From positions 25,949 to 89,948 of the forward strand of contig NZ_AEWH01000020.1 of NCBI RefSeq assembly GCF_000190475.1: DNA of 64,000 nt, in the 5' to 3' direction. This document shows positions 1 through 9,201 of the stretch, piece by piece. Positions within the stretch are counted from its first letter, which is position 1. The number at the start of each line of letters is the position of its first letter. This stretch comes from Ornithinibacillus scapharcae TW25. Lineage in GTDB: Bacteria; Bacillota; Bacilli; Bacillales; Amphibacillaceae. The position numbers were made by a program, and so were the translations under genes. The notes below the pieces were generated by a model. That model did not search any database. It was given only the letters and a program-made list of their open reading frames with translations, and was not told the origin of the DNA.

Positions 1-2097
1 CGGATAATCTTGGAATCGTTCCCGTATTGTTTCATAATGTTGCTGGGCAAGAATAGTTGTTGGAACAAGGATAGCAACCTGCTTCCCATCAGCAACTGCC
101 TTGAAGGCCGCACGGATGGCCACCTCAGTCTTTCCATAACCAACATCCCCACAAAGTAAGCGATCCATTGGTCTAATATTTTCCATATCTTGTTTTATCT
201 CTTCTATACAACGAAGCTGATCCTCTGTCTCCTGATATGGGAAAGATGCATCAAACTCTCGCTGCATTTCTCCGTCTGGTGAAAATGCAAATCCTTTTCG
301 GGATTGGCGTTCTGCATACAATTTAATTAAATCATCGGCAATATCTTCAACAGAACTTTGGACTTTTCGTTTAACCTTCGTCCATTCACTTCCACCAAGT
401 TTGTATAGCTTTGGTTCCTTTCCTTCTGAACCGACGTATTTCTTCACTAAATCAATTTGATCAATTGGTACGAATAATTTATCATCACCTGAGTATTTGA
501 CTAACATATAGTCTTTATGTTTCCCTTGAACCTCGAGTGTTTCAATTCCTAAATAACGACCTATACCATGATTTGTATGAACGACATAGTCGCCTACCTT
601 TAACTCTTGGTAGTTTTGAATTCGCTCTGCATTTGAGATATTCTGTTTCTTCCTGGAACGTTTCGTCCGCTTTTTAAATAATTCACTTTCTGTTATGACA
701 GCAAGCTTATGCATTGGTAATTCAATACCACTTGTTAGGTTAGCTACAAATACAGTTGGTACCTCTACAGGTAAAGTTAGTTCTTCCGTTACAGCTGCTT
801 CAATTTCGTAATCAGCCAATATAGAATGTACCTTCTCGGCTCTACTTTTATTAGGAACGGCAATAACTACTGAATAATCACCTTTTGTCCACCGCTTTAA
901 CTCATTTTTGAACAAATGCATTTGGCCATGAAATTCCTGCATTGCTCGGGACGATAGATTAACAATATTTTGTGGATTAGTGTTTGGGATATGCCGTAAA
1001 AAAACTGACAAATAGATACGAGGTTGATTCATATTTTCCCAGACCGAATGCCAATCTAAAGAAAATCTACTTCCCGCCACCATTTTATTTACCTCTAATA
1101 AACTGCTGTACCATTCCGCTTCTTCATGATCTAGATTAGTAGCCGTTTCCTGAATCCTACTCATCTCATCTAAGATAATTAATCCATCTTGAGGTAAGTA
1201 ATCTAATAAACTAGCAGGTTTATCATAGAAAAACCCAATGTATTTTTGCATCTCCTGATAGTGTTCTAAATTTTTCATCCGTGCAATATCTGGTTCAATT
1301 GCTTCTACAAGCATTTCCTTCGCTTCCGGTGTTTTTAACTTCTTCAACGTAGTAGACAAAGCTTCCTCTAATCGATTGGCACCTACTAGAATGTCTTCAT
1401 TGGATAATAATAATTCTGTTGCAGGTCCAACGGTAACTCCCTTTAATCGATCTAATGAACGCTGAGAATCCGCATCGAAATAACGGATAGAATCTACTTC
1501 ATCATCGAATAGTTCGATTCTTATCGGGTGTGGTTCTGTAACCGGATATATATCAATAATTCCCCCACGTTTACTAAATTCACCTGGTGTCGTTACCATG
1601 GAAGCATGTTCATACCCCATATCTACTAACGAATGTAAATAGGAGTCTATCTCTATTTCCTTGCCTTCTTGAAAACTAAGCTGATATTTACTCCAATAAT
1701 CAATCGGAGGTAAGATTCGTTTTAATGCAGCGACTGGCGCAATTAGAATTCCAGATTTCTGACTGGACCACTTTGTTAACGCATCGATTCTACTGCTTCG
1801 TAATTCAGGACTTGAGATGGCTATCTCCGAAGCAATGAGCTCATTAACAGGATAGAGATGCACCTGTTCTTCATCTAATAAAACGGTTAAGTCATCATAT
1901 AATTGTTGAGCTTGAACTAATTGATAGGTAACAAGCAGAATTGGGCGCTTAGTCGATGCCTTGATTGCGGAGACTAGCATACTTTTTGCTGATCCAGATA
2001 AACCGGCAACAAGTTGCTCCTGTAGACCGCCTTCTGCCCCATCTATGATAGACTGTACATCTTTTTTTGATTCTAAGTATTGATTGAATCCTTTCAC
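1..2097 (-). CDS. mfd: Transcription-repair coupling factor Mfd (N-terminal 699 codons, cut by window edge)
   Basis: Mfd removes RNA polymerase stalled at DNA lesions and recruits UvrA. The gene runs off the left edge, so only the first 699 of roughly 1,170 residues are present: the UvrB-like N-terminal modules, the RNA polymerase interaction domain and the start of the translocase. The last visible residues read HYETIRERFQDYP, which lie just after the Walker A region of the helicase domain. The start is a GTG at 2095-2097 (MKGFNQYLES...) preceded by a GGGGG ribosome binding site; the ATG just upstream is followed directly by a stop. It lies downstream of fin, as in B. subtilis. Identity is certain; the C-terminus is not seen. 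Confidence 0.97.
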   Translation of the reverse strand, partial: MKGFNQYLESKKDVQSIIDGAEGGLQEQLVAGLSGSAKSMLVSAIKASTKRPILLVTYQLVQAQQLYDDLTVLLDEEQVHLYPVNELIASEIAISSPELRSSRIDALTKWSSQKSGILIAPVAALKRILPPIDYWSKYQLSFQEGKEIEIDSYLHSLVDMGYEHASMVTTPGEFSKRGGIIDIYPVTEPHPIRIELFDDEVDSIRYFDADSQRSLDRLKGVTVGPATELLLSNEDILVGANRLEEALSTTLKKLKTPEAKEMLVEAIEPDIARMKNLEHYQEMQKYIGFFYDKPASLLDYLPQDGLIILDEMSRIQETATNLDHEEAEWYSSLLEVNKMVAGSRFSLDWHSVWENMNQPRIYLSVFLRHIPNTNPQNIVNLSSRAMQEFHGQMHLFKNELKRWTKGDYSVVIAVPNKSRAEKVHSILADYEIEAAVTEELTLPVEVPTVFVANLTSGIELPMHKLAVITESELFKKRTKRSRKKQNISNAERIQNYQELKVGDYVVHTNHGIGRYLGIETLEVQGKHKDYMLVKYSGDDKLFVPIDQIDLVKKYVGSEGKEPKLYKLGGSEWTKVKRKVQSSVEDIADDLIKLYAERQSRKGFAFSPDGEMQREFDASFPYQETEDQLRCIEEIKQDMENIRPMDRLLCGDVGYGKTEVAIRAAFKAVADGKQVAILVPTTILAQQHYETIRERFQDYP

Positions 2098-2223
2098 ATT
2101 TAAACCCCCATTATGACTTTTCCATCAAAGTCCAAGAAAGCCTGTACCTAGTACTAGCTTTCTAACATCTAATAGAATAAGCGCAAAAACGCCTTGGTCT
2201 ATATAACCAAAGCTCTATGCTAA

Positions 2224-2454
2224 TTACTGTATGAAATAATCTAATTCATGGTATTCAGGATGATGTCCAAGTGAAGCTTCACAGTTTTCACAGATTGCCT
2301 GTATTTGTACATCCCCATTTGCTTTATAATGAATCATTTCTCTTTTTTCCTTATCCGATAACTTATTCCAACCTAGTATAGATGTATCGACTACCTGCTC
2401 ATTTATTTCACCAATCACATGCCCACAGTGTCTACATTTATAGACAATAGACAT
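2224..2454 (-). CDS. fin: Anti-sigma-F factor Fin (YabK)
   Basis: A small zinc-binding protein that in B. subtilis inhibits SigF in the forespore and helps the change from SigF to SigG. It has 76 residues, the same length as B. subtilis Fin. An N-terminal CRHC and a later CENC give the two Cys pairs of the zinc site, and the middle (KANGDVQIQAICENCE) and the HPEYHE...FIQ tail are typical of the family. The start is the ATG with GAGGAGG seven bases upstream; a longer reading frame from 2493 has no ribosome binding site. A SigF-like promoter lies upstream (2495-2523). It sits between pth and mfd, the conserved position. Confidence 0.93.
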   Translation of the reverse strand: MSIVYKCRHCGHVIGEINEQVVDTSILGWNKLSDKEKREMIHYKANGDVQIQAICENCEASLGHHPEYHELDYFIQ

Positions 2455-2494
2455 AGAAAAACCTCCTCGAATAAAACTTGAATTGTTATTCAAT

Positions 2495-2523
2495 AGGTTT
2501 ATCCGAAAAGTGCTTTTTTATAC
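2495..2523 (-). promoter_or_regulatory. Candidate SigF promoter of fin
   Basis: On the minus strand GTATA (2519-2523) is followed 14 bases later by GGATAAACCT, close to the SigF pattern GYATA-N15-GGnnAnAnTR with one mismatch in the -10. B. subtilis fin is a SigF-regulon gene, which supports the assignment. The spacer is one base shorter than usual. Confidence 0.5.
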
Positions 2524-2549
2524 AACTACTAGTAAGTTATCTTATGCTA

Positions 2550-3110
2550 TTAAGCATTAAAATCATTCATAACTTTATCAAAGGATTTTTCAAGCCAATT
2601 TTCACAAGCATCGGCTGCCTTTGCTATACTTTCTTGAACTAATTCTTGTTCCGCTTTGGCAAAGTCCCCAAGCACATAGTCTACAACCGGAATAGAAGAT
2701 GTAGGACGTCCCACTCCTAGTCGAATTCGCTTAAAATCCTTCGTTCCAAGATGCGTAATGATCGAACGGATACCGTTATGACCACCATGACCACCCTTCT
2801 GACGTAGTCTGATTTTACCTGTTGGCAAATCTAATTCATCATAGACAACTAATACATCTTCTACTGCTACATCATAATAGTCCATTAAAGGCCTTAAGCT
2901 TTCACCTGAGAGATTCATATAAGTTTGTGGTTCCAATAGTAAGACCTTCTCGCCATGAATGGTTGCAATGGTATATTTCCCTTTAAATTTATCTTTATCA
3001 AGCTTTAAATTATGTCGGGATAATAATTCGTCAATAACCATGAATCCAATGTTATGGCGAGTGGATTGATATTTCTTCCCCGGGTTACCTAAACCTACAA
3101 TACATTTCAT
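2550..3110 (-). CDS. pth: Peptidyl-tRNA hydrolase
   Basis: Cleaves peptidyl-tRNA released by stalled ribosomes and recycles the tRNA in the cytoplasm. It has 186 residues, the normal length for bacterial Pth. The start [20 protein letters not shown] holds the substrate-contacting Asn and the catalytic His, and [16 protein letters not shown] with [11 protein letters not shown] are the other family blocks. I start at the ATG of [11 protein letters not shown], seven residues inside the longest frame, because homologues begin there and a GGAAG motif lies upstream. It sits between ctc and fin as in B. subtilis and likely shares transcripts with neighbours. Confidence 0.97.
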   Translation of the reverse strand: MKCIVGLGNPGKKYQSTRHNIGFMVIDELLSRHNLKLDKDKFKGKYTIATIHGEKVLLLEPQTYMNLSGESLRPLMDYYDVAVEDVLVVYDELDLPTGKIRLRQKGGHGGHNGIRSIITHLGTKDFKRIRLGVGRPTSSIPVVDYVLGDFAKAEQELVQESIAKAADACENWLEKSFDKVMNDFNA

Positions 3111-3197
3111 GTCATTTCTTCCTTTATCCATTATATTGATCTATCTCTAAAATATTGCCTTCTAATCCAATATGTATGATATGCAATCACATAAATA

Positions 3198-3241
3198 GAA
3201 TAATCCCTCCATTATAATAAACTTATATGGAGGGCTTATTC
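3198..3241 (-). terminator. Stem-loop downstream of ctc
   Basis: A long inverted repeat (GAATAAGCCCTCCAT ... ATGGAGGGATTATTC) with a short AT-rich loop and one mismatch. It lies 16 bases after the ctc stop codon. The T-run behind it is weak, so termination may be partial and allow read-through into pth. Confidence 0.6.
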
Positions 3242-3257
3242 ATAGGTTATTGAAATA

Positions 3258-3881
3258 CTAATCTGCGTTTGCTTCAGACTGTGCTTCACCAGTAAATTTT
3301 GGCTCTTCGGATGTCTCTTCCTGTCCAGCCATATCAGCATTTGTATTAGGTGCTAATACACTTGCAACAACCGTTTCAGGGTCATCCACTATCTGATAGG
3401 AATTGGCATTACCAATTTCTGCAACTGTTATGATATCACCGATGCTTTTTTTCGAAATATCAACGGATATATCGTTTGGAATATTCGCAGGAGTCGCTCT
3501 AACGGTTACTTCAAATAAAGGCTGCTGAACAACACCATTAACTGGGTCTCCAACTAACCGGACTGGCACCGCAGTATCCATTTCCTCTGACATATTTATA
3601 ATGTAAAAGTCTGCATGTATAACATGATCCTTTACATCATCTTTTTGATAATCGTGTAGCATTACATTTACTGGTGATTCATCTTGAACTTGAAGAGAGA
3701 TGATTGCATTTCTTCCTTCATCTCTTACTGTTTTAAGTAGTTCCATACTATCTACTGATATCGATTTAGACTCTTTATCTCTTCCGTAGACTACTGCAGG
3801 TACTTGTCCACCTTGTCTGAGTTGCTTCGTTGTCGATTTTGCATGATCTTCTCGTTTCAATGCCTGTAAGGTTACTGCCAT
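3258..3881 (-). CDS. ctc: Ribosomal protein bL25, general stress protein Ctc
   Basis: A 5S rRNA-binding ribosomal protein of the long CTC/TL5 type: an N-terminal L25 beta barrel (about residues 5-95), then the C-terminal TL5 domain, then an acidic Glu/Ser-rich tail. It has 207 residues. I start at MAVTLQALKRE because homologues begin there; the eight upstream residues of the open frame lack support. It lies between prs and pth as in B. subtilis, where ctc is a classic SigB gene. A SigB-like promoter upstream (3967-3993) suggests the same stress control here. Confidence 0.95.
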   Translation of the reverse strand: MAVTLQALKREDHAKSTTKQLRQGGQVPAVVYGRDKESKSISVDSMELLKTVRDEGRNAIISLQVQDESPVNVMLHDYQKDDVKDHVIHADFYIINMSEEMDTAVPVRLVGDPVNGVVQQPLFEVTVRATPANIPNDISVDISKKSIGDIITVAEIGNANSYQIVDDPETVVASVLAPNTNADMAGQEETSEEPKFTGEAQSEANAD

Positions 3882-3966
3882 TGTTATCATCCTTCCAAGT
3901 ATCATCCAATAGTTGTGACAACTTTCTCGTATATGAAATTTTATCTAAACCATTACACTAGTGTAT

Positions 3967-3993
3967 GTTCCCCTTAAAACAGCTTGATTAAAC
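3967..3993 (-). promoter_or_regulatory. Candidate SigB (general stress) promoter of ctc
   Basis: Minus strand GTTTAA (3988-3993), then 15 bases, then GGGAAC (3967-3972). The SigB consensus is GTTTAA-N12-15-GGGWAW. It sits in the prs-ctc gap, the position of the known B. subtilis ctc SigB promoter. The -35 is exact and the -10 differs at the last base. Confidence 0.6.
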
Positions 3994-4001
3994 ATAAAAG
4001 A

Positions 4002-4952
4002 TTAATCAAATAAAATACTTACAGATTGTTCTTCGTGCACACGAATAATTGCTTCACCAATTAAAGGTGCCACCGACAGCTGGGTAATTTTATCAATCAG
4101 CTTGTCCTCAGGAAGTGGAATAGAATTCGTAATAACTAATTCTTTAATTTTGGAGTTCTGAATTCGTTCAATTGCTGGTCCCGATAAAACTGGATGCGTA
4201 CAGCAAGCATATACCTCTTTTGCGCCATTTTCGATAAGCGCATTAGCTGCTAAGGTAATGGTTCCAGCCGTGTCGATAATATCATCAATGAGTATTGCTG
4301 TTTTCCCTTCAATATTACCGATAATATTCATGACCTCTGCCACATTTGGACGTGGGCGTCTTTTATCGATGATGCCAATCGGTGCCTTCAATCGATCAGC
4401 CATTTTTCTAGCTCTTGTTACACCACCATGGTCAGGTGAAACAATAATGATATCTTCTATATTCTTTTTCTCAAAGTAATCGGATAGAAGTGGAACGCCT
4501 TGTAAATGGTCAATTGGACCATCAAAGAAGCCTTGAATTTGTGGAGCATGAAGATCTAATGTGATAACACGGTCCGCACCCGCTGTTTCAATTAAGTCTG
4601 CCACAAGCTTTGCAGTAATGGGCTCTCTAGCACGAGCTTTACGATCTTGTCTTGCGTAACCATAATATGGCATCACAACATTAATCGTCTTAGCCGATGC
4701 ACGTTTTAAAGCATCTAGCATAATTAAGAGTTCCATTAGATGTTGGTTTACCGGCGAACTTGTAGATTGAACAACATATACATCAGAGCCACGTACACTC
4801 TCTTCAATATTGATTTGAATTTCACCATCACTGAATGTTGTTACCGTACATTTCCCCAGTGAAAGTCCTATATGACTTGCGATTTCCTCTGCTAGCTTTC
4901 GGTTCGAATTTAGTGAAAAAACCTTCATGTTAGAATTCTGGTATTGAGACAT
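4002..4952 (-). CDS. prs: Ribose-phosphate pyrophosphokinase (PRPP synthase)
   Basis: Makes PRPP from ribose-5-phosphate and ATP for purine, pyrimidine, His, Trp and NAD synthesis. It has 316 residues, class I type. Visible motifs are the flexible catalytic loop [17 protein letters not shown] near residue 100, the metal-binding region [16 protein letters not shown] near residue 130, and the PRPP-binding loop [13 protein letters not shown] near residue 220. The likely start has the N-terminus [17 protein letters not shown], close to B. subtilis Prs. It follows glmU by only 14 bases, so the two are probably cotranscribed. Confidence 0.98.
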   Translation of the reverse strand: MSQYQNSNMKVFSLNSNRKLAEEIASHIGLSLGKCTVTTFSDGEIQINIEESVRGSDVYVVQSTSSPVNQHLMELLIMLDALKRASAKTINVVMPYYGYARQDRKARAREPITAKLVADLIETAGADRVITLDLHAPQIQGFFDGPIDHLQGVPLLSDYFEKKNIEDIIIVSPDHGGVTRARKMADRLKAPIGIIDKRRPRPNVAEVMNIIGNIEGKTAILIDDIIDTAGTITLAANALIENGAKEVYACCTHPVLSGPAIERIQNSKIKELVITNSIPLPEDKLIDKITQLSVAPLIGEAIIRVHEEQSVSILFD

Positions 4953-4966
4953 GAATTAGACCTCCG

Positions 4967-6352
4967 TTATTCTTTATCTTTTAATCTATTTTTGAGCTTG
5001 GATGCATAGCCTTCCTTATTTGATTGTCTTGCTCGCGCAACAGACAAAGCATCAGTAGGTACATCCTTTGTAATAGTCGAACCTGCAGCAACATAAGAGC
5101 CTTTACCAATTGTTACAGGAGCAATCAAATTTGAATTACAGCCAATAAACGCATCATCTTCAATTGTGGTTAGGTATTTATTTTTTCCATCATAGTTCAC
5201 TGTAATTGTACCACAACCTATATTAACATTACTTCCTACTTTAGCATCTCCAATATAACTTAAATGTGAAACTTTTGTGCCATTGCCTAATTCAGCTTTC
5301 TTTATTTCCACAAAGTTACCAATTTTTGCCTCATCACCGATGATTGCATCAGGACGTATATGTGCAAAAGGCCCTACATTGACACGCTTGCCAATTTTAC
5401 TATCTGTTGCAACACTTTGCTTCACAACGGAATCTTCGCCTACTTCACAGTTTTGAATTTCACTATTTGGTCCAATAATTGCATTGCTCCGGATGATTGA
5501 ATTTCCCCCGATAATGGATCCAGGATAAATCACAACATCAGGTTCTATCACGACATCACTATGGATATACGTATTATCAGGGTCCATAATGGTTACTCCG
5601 TTTCGCATATGTTGTTCATTAATGCGTAACTTCATTGTTTTCTCAGCTTGAGCTAATGCAACTCGGTCATTAACACCCAATGTCTCATCGAAATTAGGAA
5701 TTAAATAAGCACTAACCATTTCCGATTTGTTTTTCATAATCTCGATAACATCTGTGAGGTAATATTCGCCTTGGGAATTATCATTGGATACACTCTTTAA
5801 TGCCTCAAATAATGCTTCATTATCAAAGCAGTACGTACCAGTATTAATTTCATCCACTAATAGTTCATCTGGATTTGCATCCTTTTGTTCTACAATTCGT
5901 TTTACTTCATTGCGCTCATTACGAATAACCCTTCCATAACCAAACGGATTAGGGGCTTTAGCTGTTAAGATAGTTGCTTTTGAGCCTGTTTTTTCATGGT
6001 GCTCACATAACTGTTCAAATGTTTCTTTCGTAATTAACGGTGTGTCTCCACAGACTACAATTGTAGTACCTTTTTTGTCCTTTAATAGCTCTTCTGCCTG
6101 TATTACAGCATGGCCCGTTCCTAGCTGCTCTTCTTGTAGGACAAATTTTGTATTATTTCCAAGATGGTCTTTAACTTTGTCAGAACCGAATCCAACTACC
6201 GTTATCACATCTTCTAAACCTATTGCTTTAACTTGTTCTAGCACGTGCTGTACCATTGGTTTGCCTAAAACTGGATGAAGTACTTTGTAAAGTTTTGACT
6301 TCATTCTAGTACCTTGGCCCGCCGCAAGTATGATTGCATATCTCTTTGTCAT
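4967..6352 (-). CDS. glmU: Bifunctional GlmU: glucosamine-1-phosphate acetyltransferase / UDP-GlcNAc pyrophosphorylase
   Basis: Makes UDP-N-acetylglucosamine for peptidoglycan and teichoic acids in two steps. The N-terminal half carries the nucleotidyltransferase signature [18 protein letters not shown]; the C-terminal half is a left-handed beta helix of many hexapeptide repeats, with the acetyltransferase block [15 protein letters not shown]. It has 461 residues. The start is the ATG of MTKRYAIIL with GGAGG eight bases upstream; an ATG five codons earlier overlaps that ribosome binding site. It is first of a glmU-prs pair, with a SigA-like promoter at 6422-6450. Confidence 0.98.
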   Translation of the reverse strand: MTKRYAIILAAGQGTRMKSKLYKVLHPVLGKPMVQHVLEQVKAIGLEDVITVVGFGSDKVKDHLGNNTKFVLQEEQLGTGHAVIQAEELLKDKKGTTIVVCGDTPLITKETFEQLCEHHEKTGSKATILTAKAPNPFGYGRVIRNERNEVKRIVEQKDANPDELLVDEINTGTYCFDNEALFEALKSVSNDNSQGEYYLTDVIEIMKNKSEMVSAYLIPNFDETLGVNDRVALAQAEKTMKLRINEQHMRNGVTIMDPDNTYIHSDVVIEPDVVIYPGSIIGGNSIIRSNAIIGPNSEIQNCEVGEDSVVKQSVATDSKIGKRVNVGPFAHIRPDAIIGDEAKIGNFVEIKKAELGNGTKVSHLSYIGDAKVGSNVNIGCGTITVNYDGKNKYLTTIEDDAFIGCNSNLIAPVTIGKGSYVAAGSTITKDVPTDALSVARARQSNKEGYASKLKNRLKDKE

Positions 6353-6421
6353 GAGGATACCCTCCATTAGTTAAGATCGTAGTAATTTATATCATATGGA
6401 ATCTAATAAATATCCATTTTG

Positions 6422-6450
6422 ACTATATCTTAAATAACTGTTGATTTCAA
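6422..6450 (-). promoter_or_regulatory. Candidate SigA promoter of glmU-prs
   Basis: Minus strand TTGAAA (6445-6450), a 17-base spacer, then TATAGT (6422-6427), about 70 bases before the glmU start and downstream of the spoVG terminator. Confidence 0.55.
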
Positions 6451-6501
6451 CCAATAGAGTGGTATATAATGTGGGTTTTTAATAGGGGTTTTTGGTAGAA
6501 C

Positions 6502-6535
6502 AAAAAAAGAAGGCTAATCTGTAGGAGATTAGACC
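6502..6535 (-). terminator. Intrinsic terminator after spoVG
   Basis: Minus strand stem GGTCTAATCT / AGATTAGCC with a five-base loop, followed by TTCTTTTTTTG, 22 bases past the spoVG stop codon. It separates spoVG from glmU. Confidence 0.88.
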
Positions 6536-6557
6536 TCTAGTTGTAAAGGGTTTCATT

Positions 6558-6845
6558 TTAGGACGCTCCCGCTTCCTCAAATTCCACTTCCTCACCCGCA
6601 CGGCGATACTCTTCTAATACTGCATCTTGGATCTTAGCTCTAGTACTAGAGTTTATCGGATGTGCGATATCTCTGAATTCACCATCAGGAGTTCGTTTAG
6701 ATGGCATTGCCACGAATAATCCATTATTTCCGTCAATAACGCGGATATCATGAACGACAAATTCCTGATCTAACGTAATAGATGCGATAGCACGCATTCT
6801 ACCTTCCGTATTTACACGGCGTAATCTAACGTCAGTTACTTCCAT
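6558..6845 (-). CDS. spoVG: Septation/regulatory protein SpoVG
   Basis: A 95-residue SpoVG-family nucleic-acid-binding regulator, linked in Bacillus to asymmetric septation and spore cortex and in other Firmicutes to virulence and capsule genes. [19 protein letters not shown], the [17 protein letters not shown]-like core and the acidic tail are diagnostic. The ribosome binding site AAGGTGGTGA precedes the ATG. Upstream is a near-perfect SigH promoter with a very AT-rich flank, the arrangement known in B. subtilis. The yabJ/ridA gene that usually comes before spoVG is missing here. Confidence 0.97.
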   Translation of the reverse strand: MEVTDVRLRRVNTEGRMRAIASITLDQEFVVHDIRVIDGNNGLFVAMPSKRTPDGEFRDIAHPINSSTRAKIQDAVLEEYRRAGEEVEFEEAGAS

Positions 6846-6882
6846 GCTGATTCACCACCTTTTTTCTTATGAGTTATTATTT

Positions 6883-6911
6883 AAATTCTACAAATAATTA
6901 AAAACTCCTGC
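6883..6911 (-). promoter_or_regulatory. SigH promoter of spoVG with upstream AT-rich element
   Basis: Minus strand GCAGGAGTT (6903-6911), 11 bases, then GTAGAATTT (6883-6891). The SigH consensus is RnAGGAWWW-N11/12-RnnGAATWW; the -10 matches fully and the -35 has one mismatch. The bases upstream (6912-6960) are almost pure A/T, like the AT box that enhances the B. subtilis spoVG promoter and is bound by AbrB. Confidence 0.8.
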
Positions 6912-7033
6912 TTATATTTGAAAAAAGTTTAATAATTTACAAAAAAAGTTAGAAAAATTTGCATTCGGTCTCTTTTCACCGATAATTCTTTTTCTATTAC
7001 TCCGGCAATAGAGCCTGTTGCACTAGGATTTCC

Positions 7034-7071
7034 ACAAAAAAATAAGACGTCCTCCAATGAGAATGTCTTAT
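7034..7071 (-). terminator. Intrinsic terminator after purR
   Basis: Minus strand ATAAGACATTCTC ... GAGGACGTCTTAT with one mismatch and a short loop, then TTTTTTTG. The upstream arm overlaps the last codons of purR. Confidence 0.85.
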
Positions 7072-7889
7072 CTTATAGTTTTATTAAAATTACCATGTTG
7101 AACCGAAATAATATTTTCTTTTAGATCTACGTTTGTGATTTTAACTAATGAAGTATACGTGTCTACAATTCGGTCTTCTTCTTCATCATCCGCTTCAGCA
7201 AGAACACCTATTGCTTTTACATTTGCATCAAATTCCTTTAACAAGCTAACCATTCCGTTAACTGTCCCACCAGCCTTCATAAAGTCATCTATAATGCAGA
7301 CATTGGAACCCTCTGCTAGACTTCGCTTTGGTAAAACCATTGTTTGGATTTTTTTTGAAGACCCTGATACATAGTTAATACTGACTGAAGAACCTTCTGT
7401 AACTTTCGGATCCCTTCGTACAATTACAACCGGAACATTTAAAAATGAAGCAACTGCATAAGCAAGTGGGATACCCTTTGTAGCGACTGTTACAACAACA
7501 TCGATGTCCATGTCAGAAAACTTCGAAGCAAATATTCTTCCTATTTCACGAACTGTATGTGGCTCTCCTAGTATATCGCTCATATATAAGTATCCACCTG
7601 GAAGAATGCGATTTGGGTCCTTAAGCCGTTCACACAGTTGGTCAACAAATCGGACACTTTTCTCGTATGCGGATTCTGGAATATACATCACGCCTCCTGC
7701 TGAGCCAGCAGTACGTTTTAAATAGCCTAGCCCCTCTTCTTGGAAGAGTTGATCGATAATATCTAAGTCCTCACTAATGGAAGCCTTTGCCGCATGATAC
7801 TTCTCCGTGAAAGATGGTAGGTTTTTATGAACTCTGGGGTTCTCTAGGAAAAAGTTCGTCATAGCGACTAAACGTCCACTTCTCTTCAT
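7068..7889 (-). CDS. purR: Purine operon repressor PurR
   Basis: A PRPP-responsive repressor of purine genes: an N-terminal winged helix (about residues 1-75) fused to a phosphoribosyltransferase-like domain. The PRPP motif VCIIDDFMKAGGTVNGM lies near residue 205. Its 273 residues are slightly short of the B. subtilis protein (285). It sits between ispE and spoVG. A PurBox-like sequence is found just upstream of its ribosome binding site (7902-7914), which fits known autoregulation. The usual partner yabJ does not follow it. Confidence 0.95.
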   Translation of the reverse strand: MKRSGRLVAMTNFFLENPRVHKNLPSFTEKYHAAKASISEDLDIIDQLFQEEGLGYLKRTAGSAGGVMYIPESAYEKSVRFVDQLCERLKDPNRILPGGYLYMSDILGEPHTVREIGRIFASKFSDMDIDVVVTVATKGIPLAYAVASFLNVPVVIVRRDPKVTEGSSVSINYVSGSSKKIQTMVLPKRSLAEGSNVCIIDDFMKAGGTVNGMVSLLKEFDANVKAIGVLAEADDEEEDRIVDTYTSLVKITNVDLKENIISVQHGNFNKTIR

Positions 7890-7901
7890 GTTTTCACTCC
7901 T

Positions 7902-7914
7902 ATAACCGAATTAT
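7902..7914 (+). promoter_or_regulatory. PurBox-like site before purR
   Basis: ATAACCGAATTAT matches the PurBox pattern AWWWCCGAACWWT at 12 of 13 positions and lies directly upstream of the purR ribosome binding site. Only one box is clear, whereas strong PurR control regions carry an inverted pair, so this is tentative. Confidence 0.3.
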
Positions 7915-7955
7915 TTTATCTAAACTTATCACCATTATTTGTATTTAGCAAGTTC

Positions 7956-8807
7956 TTAGCCGATTAATCGGACGATAAAAACTTCCTGACAGAAGCCTTT
8001 CATGCTATTGTAGATTCTTTGCGCTTTCGACTGTTGCTCTACTAGACCATACACAGTCGGACCACTTCCACTCATTAAAACACCCGAAGCACCAGCTTGT
8101 CTCATCTTTTCTTTGATGTATAGCACTTCTGGATGAAGAGATGTCGTAATTGCCTCTAAAGAGTTACCAATATGATTACAAAGCATGTCAAAGTTCTTCT
8201 CATGTAGTGCTTGTATGACACCCTCTGTATTCGGGTGGATGATTTCATTCATGTGCACTCTCTGGAAAATAGTCTTGGTGGATACGCCGATATCTGGTTT
8301 AGCCAATATTACCCAAAACGGTGGTGGGGAGGGTAACTTTTCAACAATTTCACCGAAGCCTTTTGCAATTCCTGTAGAGCCATACACACAAAATGGAATA
8401 TCCGATCCGAGTGTTGCGCCGAGTGAAGCTAACTCATCGATTGGCACATTCATATTCCACAATTGATTTAGTCCCCGTAGTACTGCTGCCGCATCCGTGC
8501 TTCCTCCACCTAACCCAGCCGATACCGGTATGACCTTATCAATCTTGATATGGACCCCTTTTTTTATATTATACTTTTGTTTAAATAACCTTGCTGCTTT
8601 ATATGCCAAATTCCGCTCATCATTTGGTACATACCTACTCCACAGCGTAACCTCTACTCTGTCTTCCTCCAAGGTATTTAACTCAATTCGGTCTGCTAAA
8701 TCAACCGTCGTCATAATCATTTCCACATCATGATAACCATCATCTCGTTTTCCTAGAACATCAAGAGAAAGGTTGATTTTAGCAGGTGCCTTTTCAAAAT
8801 GAGTCAT
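7956..8807 (-). CDS. ispE: 4-diphosphocytidyl-2-C-methyl-D-erythritol kinase IspE
   Basis: A GHMP kinase of the MEP isoprenoid pathway that phosphorylates CDP-methylerythritol. [21 protein letters not shown] is the N-terminal substrate-binding motif, [18 protein letters not shown] the glycine-rich ATP loop (near residue 95), and [11 protein letters not shown] the third GHMP motif near the C-terminus. It has 283 residues. I choose the ATG at 8805-8807 because AGGTG is correctly spaced before it; the GTG three codons upstream overlaps that ribosome binding site. It sits between sspF and purR as expected. Confidence 0.97.
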   Translation of the reverse strand: MTHFEKAPAKINLSLDVLGKRDDGYHDVEMIMTTVDLADRIELNTLEEDRVEVTLWSRYVPNDERNLAYKAARLFKQKYNIKKGVHIKIDKVIPVSAGLGGGSTDAAAVLRGLNQLWNMNVPIDELASLGATLGSDIPFCVYGSTGIAKGFGEIVEKLPSPPPFWVILAKPDIGVSTKTIFQRVHMNEIIHPNTEGVIQALHEKNFDMLCNHIGNSLEAITTSLHPEVLYIKEKMRQAGASGVLMSGSGPTVYGLVEQQSKAQRIYNSMKGFCQEVFIVRLIG

Positions 8808-8903
8808 CTCCGTCACCTACTTTTTTCATGTATGGAAATTGTAACACAAATAAAAACAGGACGCGACTAGTAACATACAATGTTTGTGAACATCTTACAG
8901 AAC

Positions 8904-8934
8904 TAAAAAGAGCAGATCGGTTATGATCTGCTCT
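8904..8934 (-). terminator. Intrinsic terminator after sspF
   Basis: Perfect 10-bp stem AGAGCAGATC / GATCTGCTCT, six-base loop, then TTTTTAG on the minus strand. The stem overlaps the sspF stop codon. Confidence 0.9.
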
Positions 8935-9097
8935 GCATATTTTGCTCGGCTATTTCAATTGCACGTTTCACCATATTCCCAGCATCCCTTGCCTTAATTC
9001 CGCCCCAGCCCTCTTTTTGGACCGTGTCGTAAAAGCCTAACTCTTTTGCTATTTCTTCTTTCAGTTGGTCAGACATAATACCTTTACGTCTCCCCAC
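8921..9097 (-). CDS. sspF: Small alpha/beta-type acid-soluble spore protein SspF
   Basis: A minor SASP that coats spore DNA. Its 58 residues begin [20 protein letters not shown] and contain [14 protein letters not shown] and [16 protein letters not shown], which closely match B. subtilis SspF (a 61-residue protein encoded between veg and ispE). The GTG start at 9095-9097 is preceded by AAAGGGG about ten bases upstream. The GGI at the family's protease-sensitive region replaces the usual GEI seen in B. subtilis. Expressed in the forespore in relatives; I could not find a convincing SigG promoter. Confidence 0.93.
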   Translation of the reverse strand: MGRRKGIMSDQLKEEIAKELGFYDTVQKEGWGGIKARDAGNMVKRAIEIAEQNMQSRS

Positions 9098-9201
9098 GAA
9101 AGAACAACCCCTTTCCTGTTATAACTTCTTACGACATTTTTAGTATCAGCAAGACATGACATTATAATCAAGTAATGTCTAGGTAAAGAAGGGAAATATC
9201 G

